Shown piece after piece: positions 25,336-34,001 of a stretch of 64,000 bases of DNA. Source of the stretch: an uncultured Prevotellaceae bacterium (GTDB lineage: Bacteria; Bacteroidota; Bacteroidia; Bacteroidales; Bacteroidaceae); the NCBI GenBank assembly GCA_946411565.1, contig CAMKEM010000001.1:89015-153014 (forward strand). Reading direction: 5' to 3'. The notes beneath the pieces are model-generated. The model was not told the origin of the DNA. It did not search any database and was given only the letters and a program-made list of their open reading frames with translations. A program made the position numbers and the translations under genes. Each line of letters begins with the position of its first letter. The stretch's first letter is position 1.

Positions 25336-26352
25336 CTAAACAATGTTTACTTCTGGATGGATTTCCACCCCAAAGCGGTCGAGGACATCTTTCTGCACCT
25401 GATGACAGAGTGCAACGACTTCCTCGCCTGTTGCTCCACCTTTATTAACAAGTACGAGAGCCTGCTTATCATGCACACCCGCACGACCGAGAGTCTTGCC
25501 TTTCCAACCACATTGGTCGATTAGCCAACCCGCAGGGAGCTTTACGGCATTTTCCGTTGGATAATAAGGCATATTAGGATATTTAGCCAACAGTTCATCA
25601 AGCTTTTCCTTTGACACTATCGGATTCATGAAGAAAGAGCCTGCATTTCCCTCCACCTCATAATCGGGGAGCTTGGCATTACGAATATCAATGATAGTAT
25701 CACGAAGTAGTTGGGCGGTTAATTGTCCATCCTCTATATTGCATGATATTCCCTTCTCTTCGAGCACCTTACGAATATTGCCATAGTCGAGGTGAGGCGT
25801 GAACGTGGTACTTAATTGATAGGTAACATCCGTTATTATGAAGCGATTTTTCCAATCCTTCTTGAAACGAGACTGACGATAGCCATACTCACATTGCTCA
25901 TTGGTTATCTCCACAATCTCACCAGTCTCAAGGTCGAGTGCATGAAGACTGACTATAAAATCCTTTGCCTCAACACCATACGCACCTATATTCTGAACGG
26001 CAGAAGCCCCCACCTCACCAGGGATAATACTGAGGTTCTCCATACCATATAGGCCTTGCGAGAGGCACCACGCGATAACATCATCAACGGTTTCGCCAGA
26101 TCCCACCTCTACCCTATCGCTCGAAATAAACTCACGCCCCATGATTCGTGAACGAACCACGAGACCGTCATAATCGCCCGTTGGCAAGAGATTACTTCCC
26201 CTACCGATAATCAAGAGTTTGCATTGCTTGCGAGCCTCAGCTATCTCACAATAGTGTTCCTTGAGTTCTTCAACCGTAGAGAACTCAAGGAGCGTAGTGC
26301 ATCTGGCATTAATGCCAAAAGTGTTGATTAATATATCCATAAGACCAACCAT
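25336..26352 (-). CDS. murB: UDP-N-acetylenolpyruvoylglucosamine reductase
   Basis: Reduces UDP-GlcNAc-enolpyruvate to UDP-MurNAc in peptidoglycan synthesis. 338 residues, type I MurB. FAD-binding segments IIGRGSNLL and GMENLSIIPGEVGASAVQNIGAYG, the catalytic serine in GNAGSFFMNP, and the terminal glutamate in VEIHPEVNIV are all visible. The start may be 26352 or 26340 (MDILIN); the first codons lie right at a family B repeat edge, so the extra four residues could be repeat-created. It follows the ROK kinase across that repeat, probably in one transcript. Confidence 0.95.
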   Translation of the reverse strand: MVGLMDILINTFGINARCTTLLEFSTVEELKEHYCEIAEARKQCKLLIIGRGSNLLPTGDYDGLVVRSRIMGREFISSDRVEVGSGETVDDVIAWCLSQGLYGMENLSIIPGEVGASAVQNIGAYGVEAKDFIVSLHALDLETGEIVEITNEQCEYGYRQSRFKKDWKNRFIITDVTYQLSTTFTPHLDYGNIRKVLEEKGISCNIEDGQLTAQLLRDTIIDIRNAKLPDYEVEGNAGSFFMNPIVSKEKLDELLAKYPNMPYYPTENAVKLPAGWLIDQCGWKGKTLGRAGVHDKQALVLVNKGGATGEEVVALCHQVQKDVLDRFGVEIHPEVNIV

Positions 26353-26512
26353 AGCCCCTCACCCGTCACTACGTGACACCCTCTCCCCAAGGGGCGAGGG
26401 GGAAGTTACATTTTACCACCCAAAGAAATAGAGCGAGAGGCATTGACTAAAAATACATACTTAATCCCTCGCCCCTTGGGGAGAGGGTGCCCAAAAGGCG
26501 GGTGAGGGGCTA
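26353..26512. repeat. Family B pair (B4) filling the ROK-murB gap
   Basis: Left arm 26353-26405 and right arm 26464-26512, inverted. The pair occupies every base between the ROK kinase stop and the murB ATG. Confidence 0.92.
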
Positions 26513-27475
26513 TTATTTCACCGCAGCAGCCCCCAAAACGGCTGCACCTGCGCCATTGAGGCCAGACACAAGGAACTTAGCCTTACCCTTGAATACTGGC
26601 ATTACGTTCTCTTCGTATGCCTTTTTGATAGGATCAAAGAGCAAGTCGCCAGCCTTTGTCATTCCACCGAAGAAGATGAAAGCTTCTGGAGAACAGAATG
26701 TTGCGAAGTCAGCACAAGCCTCGCCAAGCATCTTGCCAGTAAACTCATAGATCTCCTTTGCCACCTCGTCGCCCTTGCTTGCTGCTATGCTTACATCAAG
26801 CGAGGTAATCTTATCAAGCTCAATATCGCGGAGAAGCGTTGGACGATTAGTAGAAGATACTATTTCCTTTGCGGTACGAGCCACACCCGTTGCAGAACAA
26901 TATGTTTCGAGGCATCCCCTACGACCACAGCCACATTGACGACCATTCTCCCTACGAACGATGAAGTGACCAAGCTCACCAGCCATACCGTCACATCCAT
27001 ACACCATTTCGCCGTTAATAACGATACCAGAGCCAACGCCAGTACCGAGAGTGATGACGATAAAATTCTTCATGCCACGAGCCACGCCGTAGGTCATTTC
27101 ACCAAGGGCAGCAGCATTGGCATCGTTGGTGAGGTGAACAGGCAGACCGCCGAGACGGTCGGAGAACATCTTAGCCAATGGCACCTTTGAATCGTGAGCC
27201 CAAGGGAGGTTTGGAGCAAACTCGATGCAACCGTTGAGATAGTTGCCGTTAGGTGCACCTGCACCCATGTATTCAATCTTATCAAGACCACCAACCTGCT
27301 CTATGATAGGCATAAGGCACTTGATGGCTGCATCAACATAGTCATCGGCGGTAGCATAGCCGCCAGTCTTCATAGTAGAAGAAGCGATGATGTTACCCTC
27401 ATGATCAACGATTCCAAATTCAGAGTTAGTTCCACCAAGGTCAAGGCCAATGGTATATGGTTTTGTCTGGTTCAT
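26513..27475 (-). CDS. ROK family sugar kinase (glucokinase-like)
   Basis: 320 residues. ATP-binding DLGGTNSEFGIVD at the N-terminus, catalytic Asp in LTNDANAAALGE, ITLGTGVGSG phosphate loop, and the ROK zinc motif H-x9-CxCGRRGCLE (GHFIVRRENGRQCGCGRRGC). These identify a sugar-phosphorylating ROK kinase, most likely glucokinase in Bacteroidetes; the exact hexose is not certain. Promoter 27507-27537 lies 32 bp upstream, and murB follows on the same strand. Confidence 0.93.
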   Translation of the reverse strand: MNQTKPYTIGLDLGGTNSEFGIVDHEGNIIASSTMKTGGYATADDYVDAAIKCLMPIIEQVGGLDKIEYMGAGAPNGNYLNGCIEFAPNLPWAHDSKVPLAKMFSDRLGGLPVHLTNDANAAALGEMTYGVARGMKNFIVITLGTGVGSGIVINGEMVYGCDGMAGELGHFIVRRENGRQCGCGRRGCLETYCSATGVARTAKEIVSSTNRPTLLRDIELDKITSLDVSIAASKGDEVAKEIYEFTGKMLGEACADFATFCSPEAFIFFGGMTKAGDLLFDPIKKAYEENVMPVFKGKAKFLVSGLNGAGAAVLGAAAVK

Positions 27476-27506
27476 ATTTTTCTGTTTATTTACTAAAAAT
27501 TCCGTA

Positions 27507-27537
27507 CAAAATTAAGAAAAAACGTGAATACTACAAA
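27507..27537 (-). promoter_or_regulatory. Promoter of ROK kinase-murB
   Basis: Minus-strand TAATTTTG (27507-27514), 19-bp spacer, TTTG (27534-27537). Confidence 0.8.
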
Positions 27538-27587
27538 GTTTTTGGCATTATTTTGACAATAAATGTATGCAATTCGGGAAAAATTAG

Positions 27588-27595
27588 TAATTTTG
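27588..27595 (+). promoter_or_regulatory. -7 box of the LysE-family gene
   Basis: TAATTTTG. The nearest TTG is about 32 bp upstream, longer than usual, so the -33 box is uncertain. Confidence 0.55.
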
Positions 27596-27661
27596 CAGTC
27601 CGAATCGCAAAAGTGTAAATACTTTAAAGCGTGAACATTCACATTATAAATTCAAGATAAA

Positions 27662-28327
27662 TTGCCATTCCCATTCGACCAAATAAATATCCTTGAGCTG
27701 TTGCTAAAGGGCATATTCATCGGCGTTGTTGTATCAGCCCCAATGGGACCAGTTGGTGTGCTCTGCGTTCAGCGAACCCTGAACAAAGGGCGTAGCTATG
27801 GTTTCGTAACAGGCGTAGGTGCCGCTATCAGCGACATAATATATGCCTTGCTCACGGGTTTCGGCATGAGTTTCGTTATGGATCTCATCACCGATCATCA
27901 GAATAAATTCTATTTGCAGATATTCGGTAGCATACTGCTATTCATCTTCGGGCTTTATTGCTTCCGTAGCAACCCGACAAAGAAAATCCATGTCAGCGGA
28001 AAGAAGGGAACGCTATTCCACAACGGACTGACGGCATTCATCGTCACCATCTCTAATCCGCTCATCATCTTCCTCTTCATGGCTTGCTATGCACAAGCGG
28101 CATTCGTGGTGCCCGACCATCCGTTTGAGATGTCGCTCGGCTATGCCAGCATATTCGGAGGTGCCTTGCTATGGTGGTGGGGACTGACTTGGCTTATCGA
28201 CAAGGTAAGGGAGAAATTCAGTAACAAGAGTATCATCTACATAAACCGACTGATAGGTAGCATTGTTATGGTGCTCTCCGCAATAATGTTCATAGGAACG
28301 GTATTCAATCTATATACTTTTTATTAA
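27662..28327 (+). CDS. LysE/RhtB family exporter
   Basis: A 221-residue, six-helix membrane protein. The family signature GxxxGxxxSAPMGPVGVLCVQRTLNKG and the following GFVTGVGAAISDIIYALLTGFG helix are clear, as is FIVTISNPLIIFLF in the middle. Members export amino acids or related metabolites. The start is read as TTG 27662, because the only in-frame ATG further on would remove the signature helix. DUF4924 follows after 6 bp. Confidence 0.85.
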   Translation: MPFPFDQINILELLLKGIFIGVVVSAPMGPVGVLCVQRTLNKGRSYGFVTGVGAAISDIIYALLTGFGMSFVMDLITDHQNKFYLQIFGSILLFIFGLYCFRSNPTKKIHVSGKKGTLFHNGLTAFIVTISNPLIIFLFMACYAQAAFVVPDHPFEMSLGYASIFGGALLWWWGLTWLIDKVREKFSNKSIIYINRLIGSIVMVLSAIMFIGTVFNLYTFY

Positions 28328-28333
28328 GCAACG

Positions 28334-28882
28334 ATGCTCATAGCCCAGAAACTCAGAAAAGAAAACATTGCCGAGTACCTGCTATATATGTGGCAGGTGG
28401 AGGATATAATCCGTGCATACGGATGTAACCTTCTGCAAATAAAGAAGGAATACATTTCACGCTTCGACTGCACCGATGAGCAGAAGGAGGAGATGGTGGA
28501 TTGGTATGGTAACCTTATCCGCATGATTAATCAGGAGGGATGCCGAGAGAAAGGTCATATTCAGATTAACAAACTCGTGTTGCAACAGCTATCAGAACTG
28601 CACACTCAGTTGCTCGATAGTCCTAAGTTCCCATTCTACAGCACGGAGTATTACAAGGTTCTTCCTTTTATCGTTGAGCTTCGTCAGAAGAACTCTAACG
28701 GTGAGGCTGCCGGAGAGATTGAGACTTGCTTCAATGCCCTCTATGGCACTATGCTCCTTCGCTTGCAGAATAAGGAGATTACCCAGAACACAGCCAATGC
28801 CGTAAAGGAAATAACCACCTTCATCGGTATGCTGAACGACTATTATTTCAAGGAAAAGGAAGATCCGAAGTTCTGGGATTAA
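28334..28882 (+). CDS. DUF4924 family protein
   Basis: 182 residues, mostly helical, no membrane segment. The opening LIAQKLRKENIAEYLLYMWQVEDIIRAYGCNL and the ending FIGMLNDYYFKEKEDPKFWD match the Bacteroidetes-restricted DUF4924 family as I know it. Function unknown. Tight coupling to the LysE-like gene (6-bp gap) suggests one transcript. A family B pair separates it from prfC. Confidence 0.85.
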   Translation: MLIAQKLRKENIAEYLLYMWQVEDIIRAYGCNLLQIKKEYISRFDCTDEQKEEMVDWYGNLIRMINQEGCREKGHIQINKLVLQQLSELHTQLLDSPKFPFYSTEYYKVLPFIVELRQKNSNGEAAGEIETCFNALYGTMLLRLQNKEITQNTANAVKEITTFIGMLNDYYFKEKEDPKFWD

Positions 28883-28883
28883 T

Positions 28884-29081
28884 GGCCCCTCACCTGCCCT
28901 ACGGGCATCCTCTCCCCAAGGGGCGAGGAAAAAGTTAGTATTTCTAATCATGGGGTTTAAAGGAAAATAGAAACAAAATAAAATACAGAAGCCAATCCAC
29001 ACAGATTTCTCCATCGCGAGAAAAAGTAACTTCCCCCTCGCCCCTTGGGGAGAGGGTGTCCGAAGGACAGGTGAGGGGCTG
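28884..29081. repeat. Family B pair (B5)
   Basis: Left arm 28884-28935 (CCCTCACCTGCCC-TAC-GGGC subtype) starts one base after the DUF4924 stop. Right arm 29033-29081 (GTCC-GAA-GGAC subtype) ends 14 bp before prfC. The arms' inner hairpins are of different subtypes. Confidence 0.9.
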
Positions 29082-29095
29082 ATGCCTACTTATTT

Positions 29096-30694
29096 ATGAA
29101 CAAAGAAATAGAAAGAAGACGCACCTTTGCGATTATCTCTCACCCGGATGCGGGTAAGACAACACTTACCGAGAAGTTCTTGCTTTTCGGCGGACAGATT
29201 CAGGTAGCTGGAGCAGTTAAGAACAATAAGATCCGTAAAACCGCGACAAGTGACTGGATGGATATTGAGAAACAGCGTGGTATATCCGTATCTACATCCG
29301 TAATGGAGTTTGACTATCTCCCAGAGGCTGAAAGAACAGAGGATGCCCTACCCTACAAGGTGAATATTCTCGATACCCCTGGTCACCAGGACTTCGCGGA
29401 AGATACATATCGCACGCTCACAGCCGTTGACTCTGCCATCATCGTGGTTGATGGCGCAAAGGGCGTGGAGGCTCAGACACGTAAGCTCATGGAGGTCTGC
29501 CGTATGCGCAACACTCCAGTTATCATCTTTATCAATAAAATGGATCGTGAGGGTCGTGATCCATTCGACCTCCTCGACGAGCTTGAGGAAGAGCTTCAGA
29601 TTAAGGTTCGTCCTCTCTCTTGGCCTATCAATCAGGGTGCGAAGTTCAAGGGCGTATATAACATCTACGAGAATCAGCTCAACCTCTTCACCCCTGACAA
29701 ACAGCGCGTTACAGAGAAGGTTGCAGTTGACATCAATTCTGAGGAACTCGACAAGACCGTAGGCGAACAGGATGCAAACAAACTCCGTGAAGATCTCGAA
29801 CTCGTGGATGGCGTATATCCTGAATTTGATGTTGAGACATACCGCTCAGCAGAGGTAGCCCCTGTATTCTTCGGTTCTGCGCTCAATAACTTCGGTGTTC
29901 AGGAACTCCTCGACTGCTTCGTAGAGATTGCTCCATCACCAAAGCCAACAAAGGCAGAAGAGCGTATGGTAAGCCCAGAGGAAGAGAAGTTCACAGGCTT
30001 CATCTTCAAGATAACAGCCAACATCGACCCTAACCACCGCTCTTGTATCGCCTTCTGTAAGGTTTGCTCTGGCAAGTTCGTTAGAAATGCGCCTTACCTC
30101 CACGTAGGACTCGGCAAGACCGTCCGTTTCTCTTCTCCTACTCAGTTTATGGCACAGCGCAAGTCAACCATCGACGAGGCATGGGCTGGCGATATCGTAG
30201 GTCTTCCTGATAATGGCATCTTCAAGATTGGCGATACTCTTACCGAGGGCGAGAAGATTCATTTCCGCGGACTTCCTTCATTCTCTCCAGAGCTGTTCAA
30301 ATATATTGAGAACGATGATCCGATGAAGTCTAAGCAGTTCCAGAAGGGACTTGAGCAGCTTATGAACGAGGGTGTGGCTCAGTTGTTCGTAAACCAGTTC
30401 AATGGTCGCAGAATCGTTGGTACTGTTGGTCAGCTTCAGTTTGAGGTCATCCAGTACCGTCTTGAGAACGAGTACAACGCTAAGTGTCGTTGGGAGCCTG
30501 TTCATCTGCACAAGGCTTGTTGGATAGAGAGCGACGATGCACAGGAGCTTGAGGCATTCAAGAAGCGTAAGTATCAGTATATGGCAAAGGACAAGGACGG
30601 TCGTGATGTCTTCCTCGCTGATTCTGGCTATGTACTCTCAATGGCTCAGCAGGATTTCGAGAATATCAAGTTCCACTTTACGAGTGAATTCTAA
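29096..30694 (+). CDS. prfC: Peptide chain release factor 3
   Basis: GTPase that recycles RF1/RF2 after termination. 532 residues (E. coli 529). GTPase motifs [17 protein letters not shown] and NKMD with effector region [12 protein letters not shown] are present, and the RF3-specific C-terminal domains ([23 protein letters not shown]) follow. No irregularities. Confidence 0.96.
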   Translation: MNKEIERRRTFAIISHPDAGKTTLTEKFLLFGGQIQVAGAVKNNKIRKTATSDWMDIEKQRGISVSTSVMEFDYLPEAERTEDALPYKVNILDTPGHQDFAEDTYRTLTAVDSAIIVVDGAKGVEAQTRKLMEVCRMRNTPVIIFINKMDREGRDPFDLLDELEEELQIKVRPLSWPINQGAKFKGVYNIYENQLNLFTPDKQRVTEKVAVDINSEELDKTVGEQDANKLREDLELVDGVYPEFDVETYRSAEVAPVFFGSALNNFGVQELLDCFVEIAPSPKPTKAEERMVSPEEEKFTGFIFKITANIDPNHRSCIAFCKVCSGKFVRNAPYLHVGLGKTVRFSSPTQFMAQRKSTIDEAWAGDIVGLPDNGIFKIGDTLTEGEKIHFRGLPSFSPELFKYIENDDPMKSKQFQKGLEQLMNEGVAQLFVNQFNGRRIVGTVGQLQFEVIQYRLENEYNAKCRWEPVHLHKACWIESDDAQELEAFKKRKYQYMAKDKDGRDVFLADSGYVLSMAQQDFENIKFHFTSEF

Positions 30695-30702
30695 ATAAAT
30701 TC

Positions 30703-30826
30703 AGAAATGAAAAGTGAAAAATGAAAAATACAAGTTACATTTTCTCGCTTACCGCGATAATCAGTAACTATTCATTGTAACCCGTATTTTTCATTTTTCA
30801 CTTTTCATTTTCCATTTTTTATTCTA
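30703..30826. repeat. Inverted period-7 array (TGAAAAA / TTTTTCA)
   Basis: aaatgaa, aagtgaa, aaatgaa, aaataca at 30707-30735. Inverse tttttca-type heptamers at 30786-30822. Unique centre TTACATTTTC...GTAACCCG. Confidence 0.8.
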
Positions 30827-30850
30827 TTTTTCAAGAAAAAGAGGAAAAAA

Positions 30851-30882
30851 TTTGGAACTATTGACAAATATTTTTATATTTG
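30851..30882 (+). promoter_or_regulatory. Promoter of the toxin-antitoxin pair
   Basis: TTTG 30851-30854, 20-bp spacer, TATATTTG 30875-30882. Confidence 0.8.
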
Positions 30883-30900
30883 CAAAAAATATCATCAGTT

Positions 30901-31176
30901 ATGAGCACAGCAGAACAAGCAGCACGTAAAGTGTATAATGAATATCATTTAGGAGAGTTGCCAACAGACGTAAAACGCCAGTTAATCATCCTATTCCTAA
31001 ATACGCCATCCATTATCTCCCAAGAAAAGGATGGTGCAGAAGAAAACATGCCCCAGATTTCTGTTGATGCTCTTAGACAAAGGGCTGAAAAATCATTCTC
31101 TGAAGCCAAAGAAGGCAAAGGTGAACCTATTGACAAGCTATTCGATAAATTGGAAGCTAAATATAAGTGGCTATGA
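30901..31176 (+). CDS. Putative antitoxin of a ParE/RelE-type module
   Basis: 91 residues from ATG 30901. The same frame can be opened at a TTG at 30880, but that codon is part of the promoter -7 box, so it is rejected. Charged helical protein (TAEQAARKVYNEYHLGELPTDVKRQLIILFL ... EPIDKLFDKLEAKYKWL) with no recognised fold. Its role is inferred from being first in a two-gene unit whose stop overlaps the toxin ATG (ATGA). Confidence 0.65.
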   Translation: MSTAEQAARKVYNEYHLGELPTDVKRQLIILFLNTPSIISQEKDGAEENMPQISVDALRQRAEKSFSEAKEGKGEPIDKLFDKLEAKYKWL

Positions 31177-31484
31177 ATATAGAATATACGCCTTTCTTCC
31201 AAGAGACATTGGATAACATGCTATCTTGTGGTCAGAAGTTCTATACCCACAAGATTCTTTCCACAATCATCAATACACTAAAGAAATACAGGGATTTACT
31301 CAAAGCCAATCCCTTGCTTGGCTCAATAGAGCCATTACTCAGCAACCTTTCCATAGAGTACAGATCATTAATAATATACAAACACATCAAATTGATATAC
31401 TTTATCTATGAAGATGTTTTGTATTTTGCTGATATATGGGATACGAGGCAATCTGAAGATTCACTTCGTGAAAGAATAAACTAA
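31173..31484 (+). CDS. ParE/RelE-family toxin-like protein
   Basis: 103 residues from ATG 31173, which overlaps the upstream TGA. The C-terminal LIIYKHIKLIYFIYEDVLYFADIWDTRQSEDSLRERI pattern is the ParE-type beta sheet and terminal helix, with the conserved aromatic-Asp-x-Arg (WDTR) end. ParE poisons gyrase and RelE cuts mRNA; which applies here cannot be told. Confidence 0.8.
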   Translation: MNIEYTPFFQETLDNMLSCGQKFYTHKILSTIINTLKKYRDLLKANPLLGSIEPLLSNLSIEYRSLIIYKHIKLIYFIYEDVLYFADIWDTRQSEDSLRERIN

Positions 31485-31491
31485 TAAACCT

Positions 31492-32391
31492 ATGAAACTA
31501 ACATTCCTCGGAACAGGAACCTCAATAGGTGTACCGGCAATAGGATGCCAATGTGAGGTGTGTCGCAGTACAGAACCACGCGACAAGCGATTGCGTCAGT
31601 CTGCATTTCTTGAGACTGACGGCGGTATTCGTGTGCTGATAGACTGCGGACCAGACTTCCGTCAGCAAACCACCCGTTTCCCGTTCACAAAGCTTGATGC
31701 GGTCGTTATCAGCCATATCCATTTCGATCATGTGGCAGGTATTGACGACCTCCGACCTTATTGTATGTTCGGCGATGTGGATATCTATTGCCAGGATGAT
31801 GTGGCGCAGGCTCTTCACCAAACCATGCCCTACTGTTTCAAGGAAAACCTATACCCAGGTGTGCCACACCTAAACCTCCACACCATAGAACCTCACAAGC
31901 CATTCATCGTGAGAAGAGACAACGAGGTAGTGGCTAAATTTCCTCCAAGCGGTTCAAACCTCCAAGGTGTCATCAACAAGGAAGGACGTACAATTTCGGT
32001 GCCCCCCGCCACAGACACACTCGAAATTACTCCTATCCGAGTAATGCACGGCAATATGCCAATCCTCGGCTATATCTTTAGGGAACAAGCCAACACCTAT
32101 CAACCATCACCTAACACACAAAGCATAGCCTATATAACGGACATGAAGAGCATCGAGGATTCTGAATATGAACACCTCCACGACATTGACATCCTCGTTG
32201 TGAATGCCCTCCGCTTTGAGAAACCGCACCACAGCCACCAGTTGGTTGATGATGCCATAGCCGTAAGCCGTCGCATAGGTGCAAAGCGAACATATCTCAT
32301 CCACCTCACCCACGACATCGGCACTCACGAGATTGCCAACAGCCGATTGCCAGAGGGATTCCAGTTCGCCTACGACTGTCTGGAAATTTAA
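31492..32391 (+). CDS. Metallo-beta-lactamase fold hydrolase, PhnP-like
   Basis: 299 residues. Structural zinc motif GVPAIGCQCEVC and catalytic HIHFDH at residues ~79-84, then VMHG and the C-terminal LTHD/H motifs, match the PhnP-type cyclic phosphodiesterase branch. PhnP proper hydrolyses ribosyl cyclic phosphate in phosphonate breakdown, but no phn genes are nearby, so the substrate is open. Start ATG 31492 lies 8 bp after the toxin gene. Confidence 0.88.
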   Translation: MKLTFLGTGTSIGVPAIGCQCEVCRSTEPRDKRLRQSAFLETDGGIRVLIDCGPDFRQQTTRFPFTKLDAVVISHIHFDHVAGIDDLRPYCMFGDVDIYCQDDVAQALHQTMPYCFKENLYPGVPHLNLHTIEPHKPFIVRRDNEVVAKFPPSGSNLQGVINKEGRTISVPPATDTLEITPIRVMHGNMPILGYIFREQANTYQPSPNTQSIAYITDMKSIEDSEYEHLHDIDILVVNALRFEKPHHSHQLVDDAIAVSRRIGAKRTYLIHLTHDIGTHEIANSRLPEGFQFAYDCLEI

Positions 32392-32400
32392 CTCGGGAAA

Positions 32401-32472
32401 TAATAAACGCAAAGACGCGAAGACACAGAGACAACAAAAAAACTTCGCGACTTTGCGACTTTGCGTTTTTTA
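32401..32472. repeat. Period-8 inverted array (ACGCAAAG / CTTTGCGA)
   Basis: acgcaaag, acgcgaag, acacagag and inverse cttcgcga, ctttgcga, ctttgcgt. Same family as 21964-22079. Confidence 0.85.
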
Positions 32473-32473
32473 T

Positions 32474-32540
32474 AATTTACTGATTTAATTTACCCCAATT
32501 TACTTTCCCAAACAAAGGAGCGCAAGCTCCGAAAAACACT
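32474..32540. repeat. AGTAAATTA-type half array with GGAGCGCAAGCTCC
   Basis: TAATTTACTGATTTAATTTA and CAATTTACTTTCCCAAACAA, then palindrome GGAGCTTGCGCTCC-like. The partner block is 33124-33300 on the other side of the sigma gene. Confidence 0.55.
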
Positions 32541-32604
32541 TTTTAAAAAAATTTTCTACTAAACCGACTTAACCTTTTCCCATTTCCTACGCTATTACTA
32601 CAGA

Positions 32605-33123
32605 ATGACCCAAGAAGAGTTTGAACATATAGCCCCAGCACTCCGAGAGTTGATGCTCTCGGTAGGTCACAGTTTCTTCGGCAACGACGATGATGCCGAG
32701 GACGTTGCACAAGAGGGACTGGTAGCTCTCCTACGGTTCATCGACAGAATGGATGCCGCCTCCAAGCACGAGGCTCTCGCCATAAGGGTGGCAAAGCATT
32801 GCTGCATGGATATTGTGAGGAAAAGGAAATCCAACCTCTTCGTATCTGGCAGACAAGCCGAAGACATAGCGCCACCAGGACGTGACGTAGGTGCCTCGCC
32901 ACATGAGGATCTTGAAGCTAAGGAACTGCATCAAGCCATGAACCAAGCAGTACAGAACCTCAAGCCAAGCGAGCGCCGACTTTTCGAAATGCGACAGATA
33001 GAAGGTCTCCCTCTCGATGAAATTGCCAAGCAGACCAACATCGCGAAGCCCTCAATAAAAAGCATCGTCTCTGCTGCGAGAAAGAAAGTCTTCGAGGAAA
33101 TTAAGGAAAGACTTAGAAAGTAA
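32605..33123 (+). CDS. ECF-type RNA polymerase sigma factor
   Basis: 172 residues. Region 2 (GNDDDAEDVAQEGLVALLRFIDRM...HCCMDIVRKRKS) and region 4 (LKPSERRLFEMRQIEGLPLDEIAKQTNIAKPSIKSIVSAARKKVFEEI) with an intact helix-turn-helix. It is followed by a membrane anti-sigma-like protein and two paralogous secreted proteins, the usual arrangement of an autoregulated ECF unit. Confidence 0.92.
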   Translation: MTQEEFEHIAPALRELMLSVGHSFFGNDDDAEDVAQEGLVALLRFIDRMDAASKHEALAIRVAKHCCMDIVRKRKSNLFVSGRQAEDIAPPGRDVGASPHEDLEAKELHQAMNQAVQNLKPSERRLFEMRQIEGLPLDEIAKQTNIAKPSIKSIVSAARKKVFEEIKERLRK

Positions 33124-33300
33124 ATTCTTTTCGGATTTTTTTGAAAGTAAATTAGGAATAAATTAAATCAGTAAATTACAAAAGCGACATCCGTCGCTTA
33201 GAAATACTGAAAAATTTAATTTACTGAATATAATTTACTGATCATTTACTTTCCAAAACAAATTTACTTTCCTCACAGAGGGCGCAAGCCCTAATTTAAG
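33124..33300. repeat. AGTAAATTA / TAATTTACT inverted array
   Basis: Units AAAGTAAATTAGG, AATAAATTAAATC, AGTAAATTAC, then GCGACATCCGTCGC palindrome, then inverse AATTTACTGAATA, AATTTACTGATC, ATTTACTTTCC. It fills the sigma to anti-sigma gap. Confidence 0.75.
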
Positions 33301-33316
33301 TAAAAGTTTTAACGTT

Positions 33317-33991
33317 ATGACACATCAAGAAACCGAAATATTAATCCAGAAATATCTCAACGGCGAGACGACTGCCGAGGAGGAGAGACTCCTTGCCCTT
33401 GAGGTATCTCGCGAGGATGCCCCAGCCGACTGGAAGATAATAGCCGAGATGCTTGGCGAACTCACCATCGACGAGGCACTCTTCGACCAGATCATGGCAG
33501 AGCGCAAGCCAAAGCCACGCCTCATGCGCTTCTGGCCTTGGGTAGCCGCTGCCTGTGTTGCCGCCCTGCTCGTTGTCTTCCTCGGTCCTCCGAGAGAAGA
33601 TACCGTCAGCAAGCCTCAAATAGCCAAGGTTGAACCAAAGCCGAAGGTCGCAGAAGAGCCAAAGACCATTGAGCCACAAGAGACGGTAAAGAGCAACACC
33701 TCTGCTCAATCTCCGCCCACGCACAAGACAAGGCACAAGCCTCGCGTTTCAAGAAGAGCAAAAGAAGAGCAACAAGAGAGCATCACAAGACAAGAGGCAG
33801 AACCTGTTGCCAAGCCAGAGACTATCACAAATGATATTGCACAGACAGAAGAGCCTATCATGCAAGAAGTCATTTATGATGCTAATATGGATTTTAAGGC
33901 ATTCACAAGAAGCATTCGCGAAAGAGGCGAGCGCGTAACACAGAGAGTTGCCATGTATTCCGATCAACAAAAGTATCATCAATTAAACTAA
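33317..33991 (+). CDS. Anti-sigma-factor-like single-pass membrane protein
   Basis: 224 residues. An N-terminal ~75-residue helical region (EILIQKYLNGETTAEEERLLALEVS) resembles zinc-less anti-sigma domains. One transmembrane helix follows at ~76-93 (FWPWVAAACVAALLVVFLG), then a Lys/Pro/Glu-rich periplasmic linker and a short tail. Inferred to hold the upstream ECF sigma factor at the membrane. No catalytic motif. Ten bp to the next gene. Confidence 0.7.
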   Translation: MTHQETEILIQKYLNGETTAEEERLLALEVSREDAPADWKIIAEMLGELTIDEALFDQIMAERKPKPRLMRFWPWVAAACVAALLVVFLGPPREDTVSKPQIAKVEPKPKVAEEPKTIEPQETVKSNTSAQSPPTHKTRHKPRVSRRAKEEQQESITRQEAEPVAKPETITNDIAQTEEPIMQEVIYDANMDFKAFTRSIRERGERVTQRVAMYSDQQKYHQLN

Positions 33992-34001
33992 CATATTAAT
34001 T

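Noticed and set aside
30880..30900. TTG start for the antitoxin gene
   Set aside because: The codon is the end of the TATATTTG -7 box; ATG 30901 is better placed.
31226..31411. Second small frame within the toxin gene
   Set aside because: Out-of-frame overlap with the ParE-like gene, which has clear family features.
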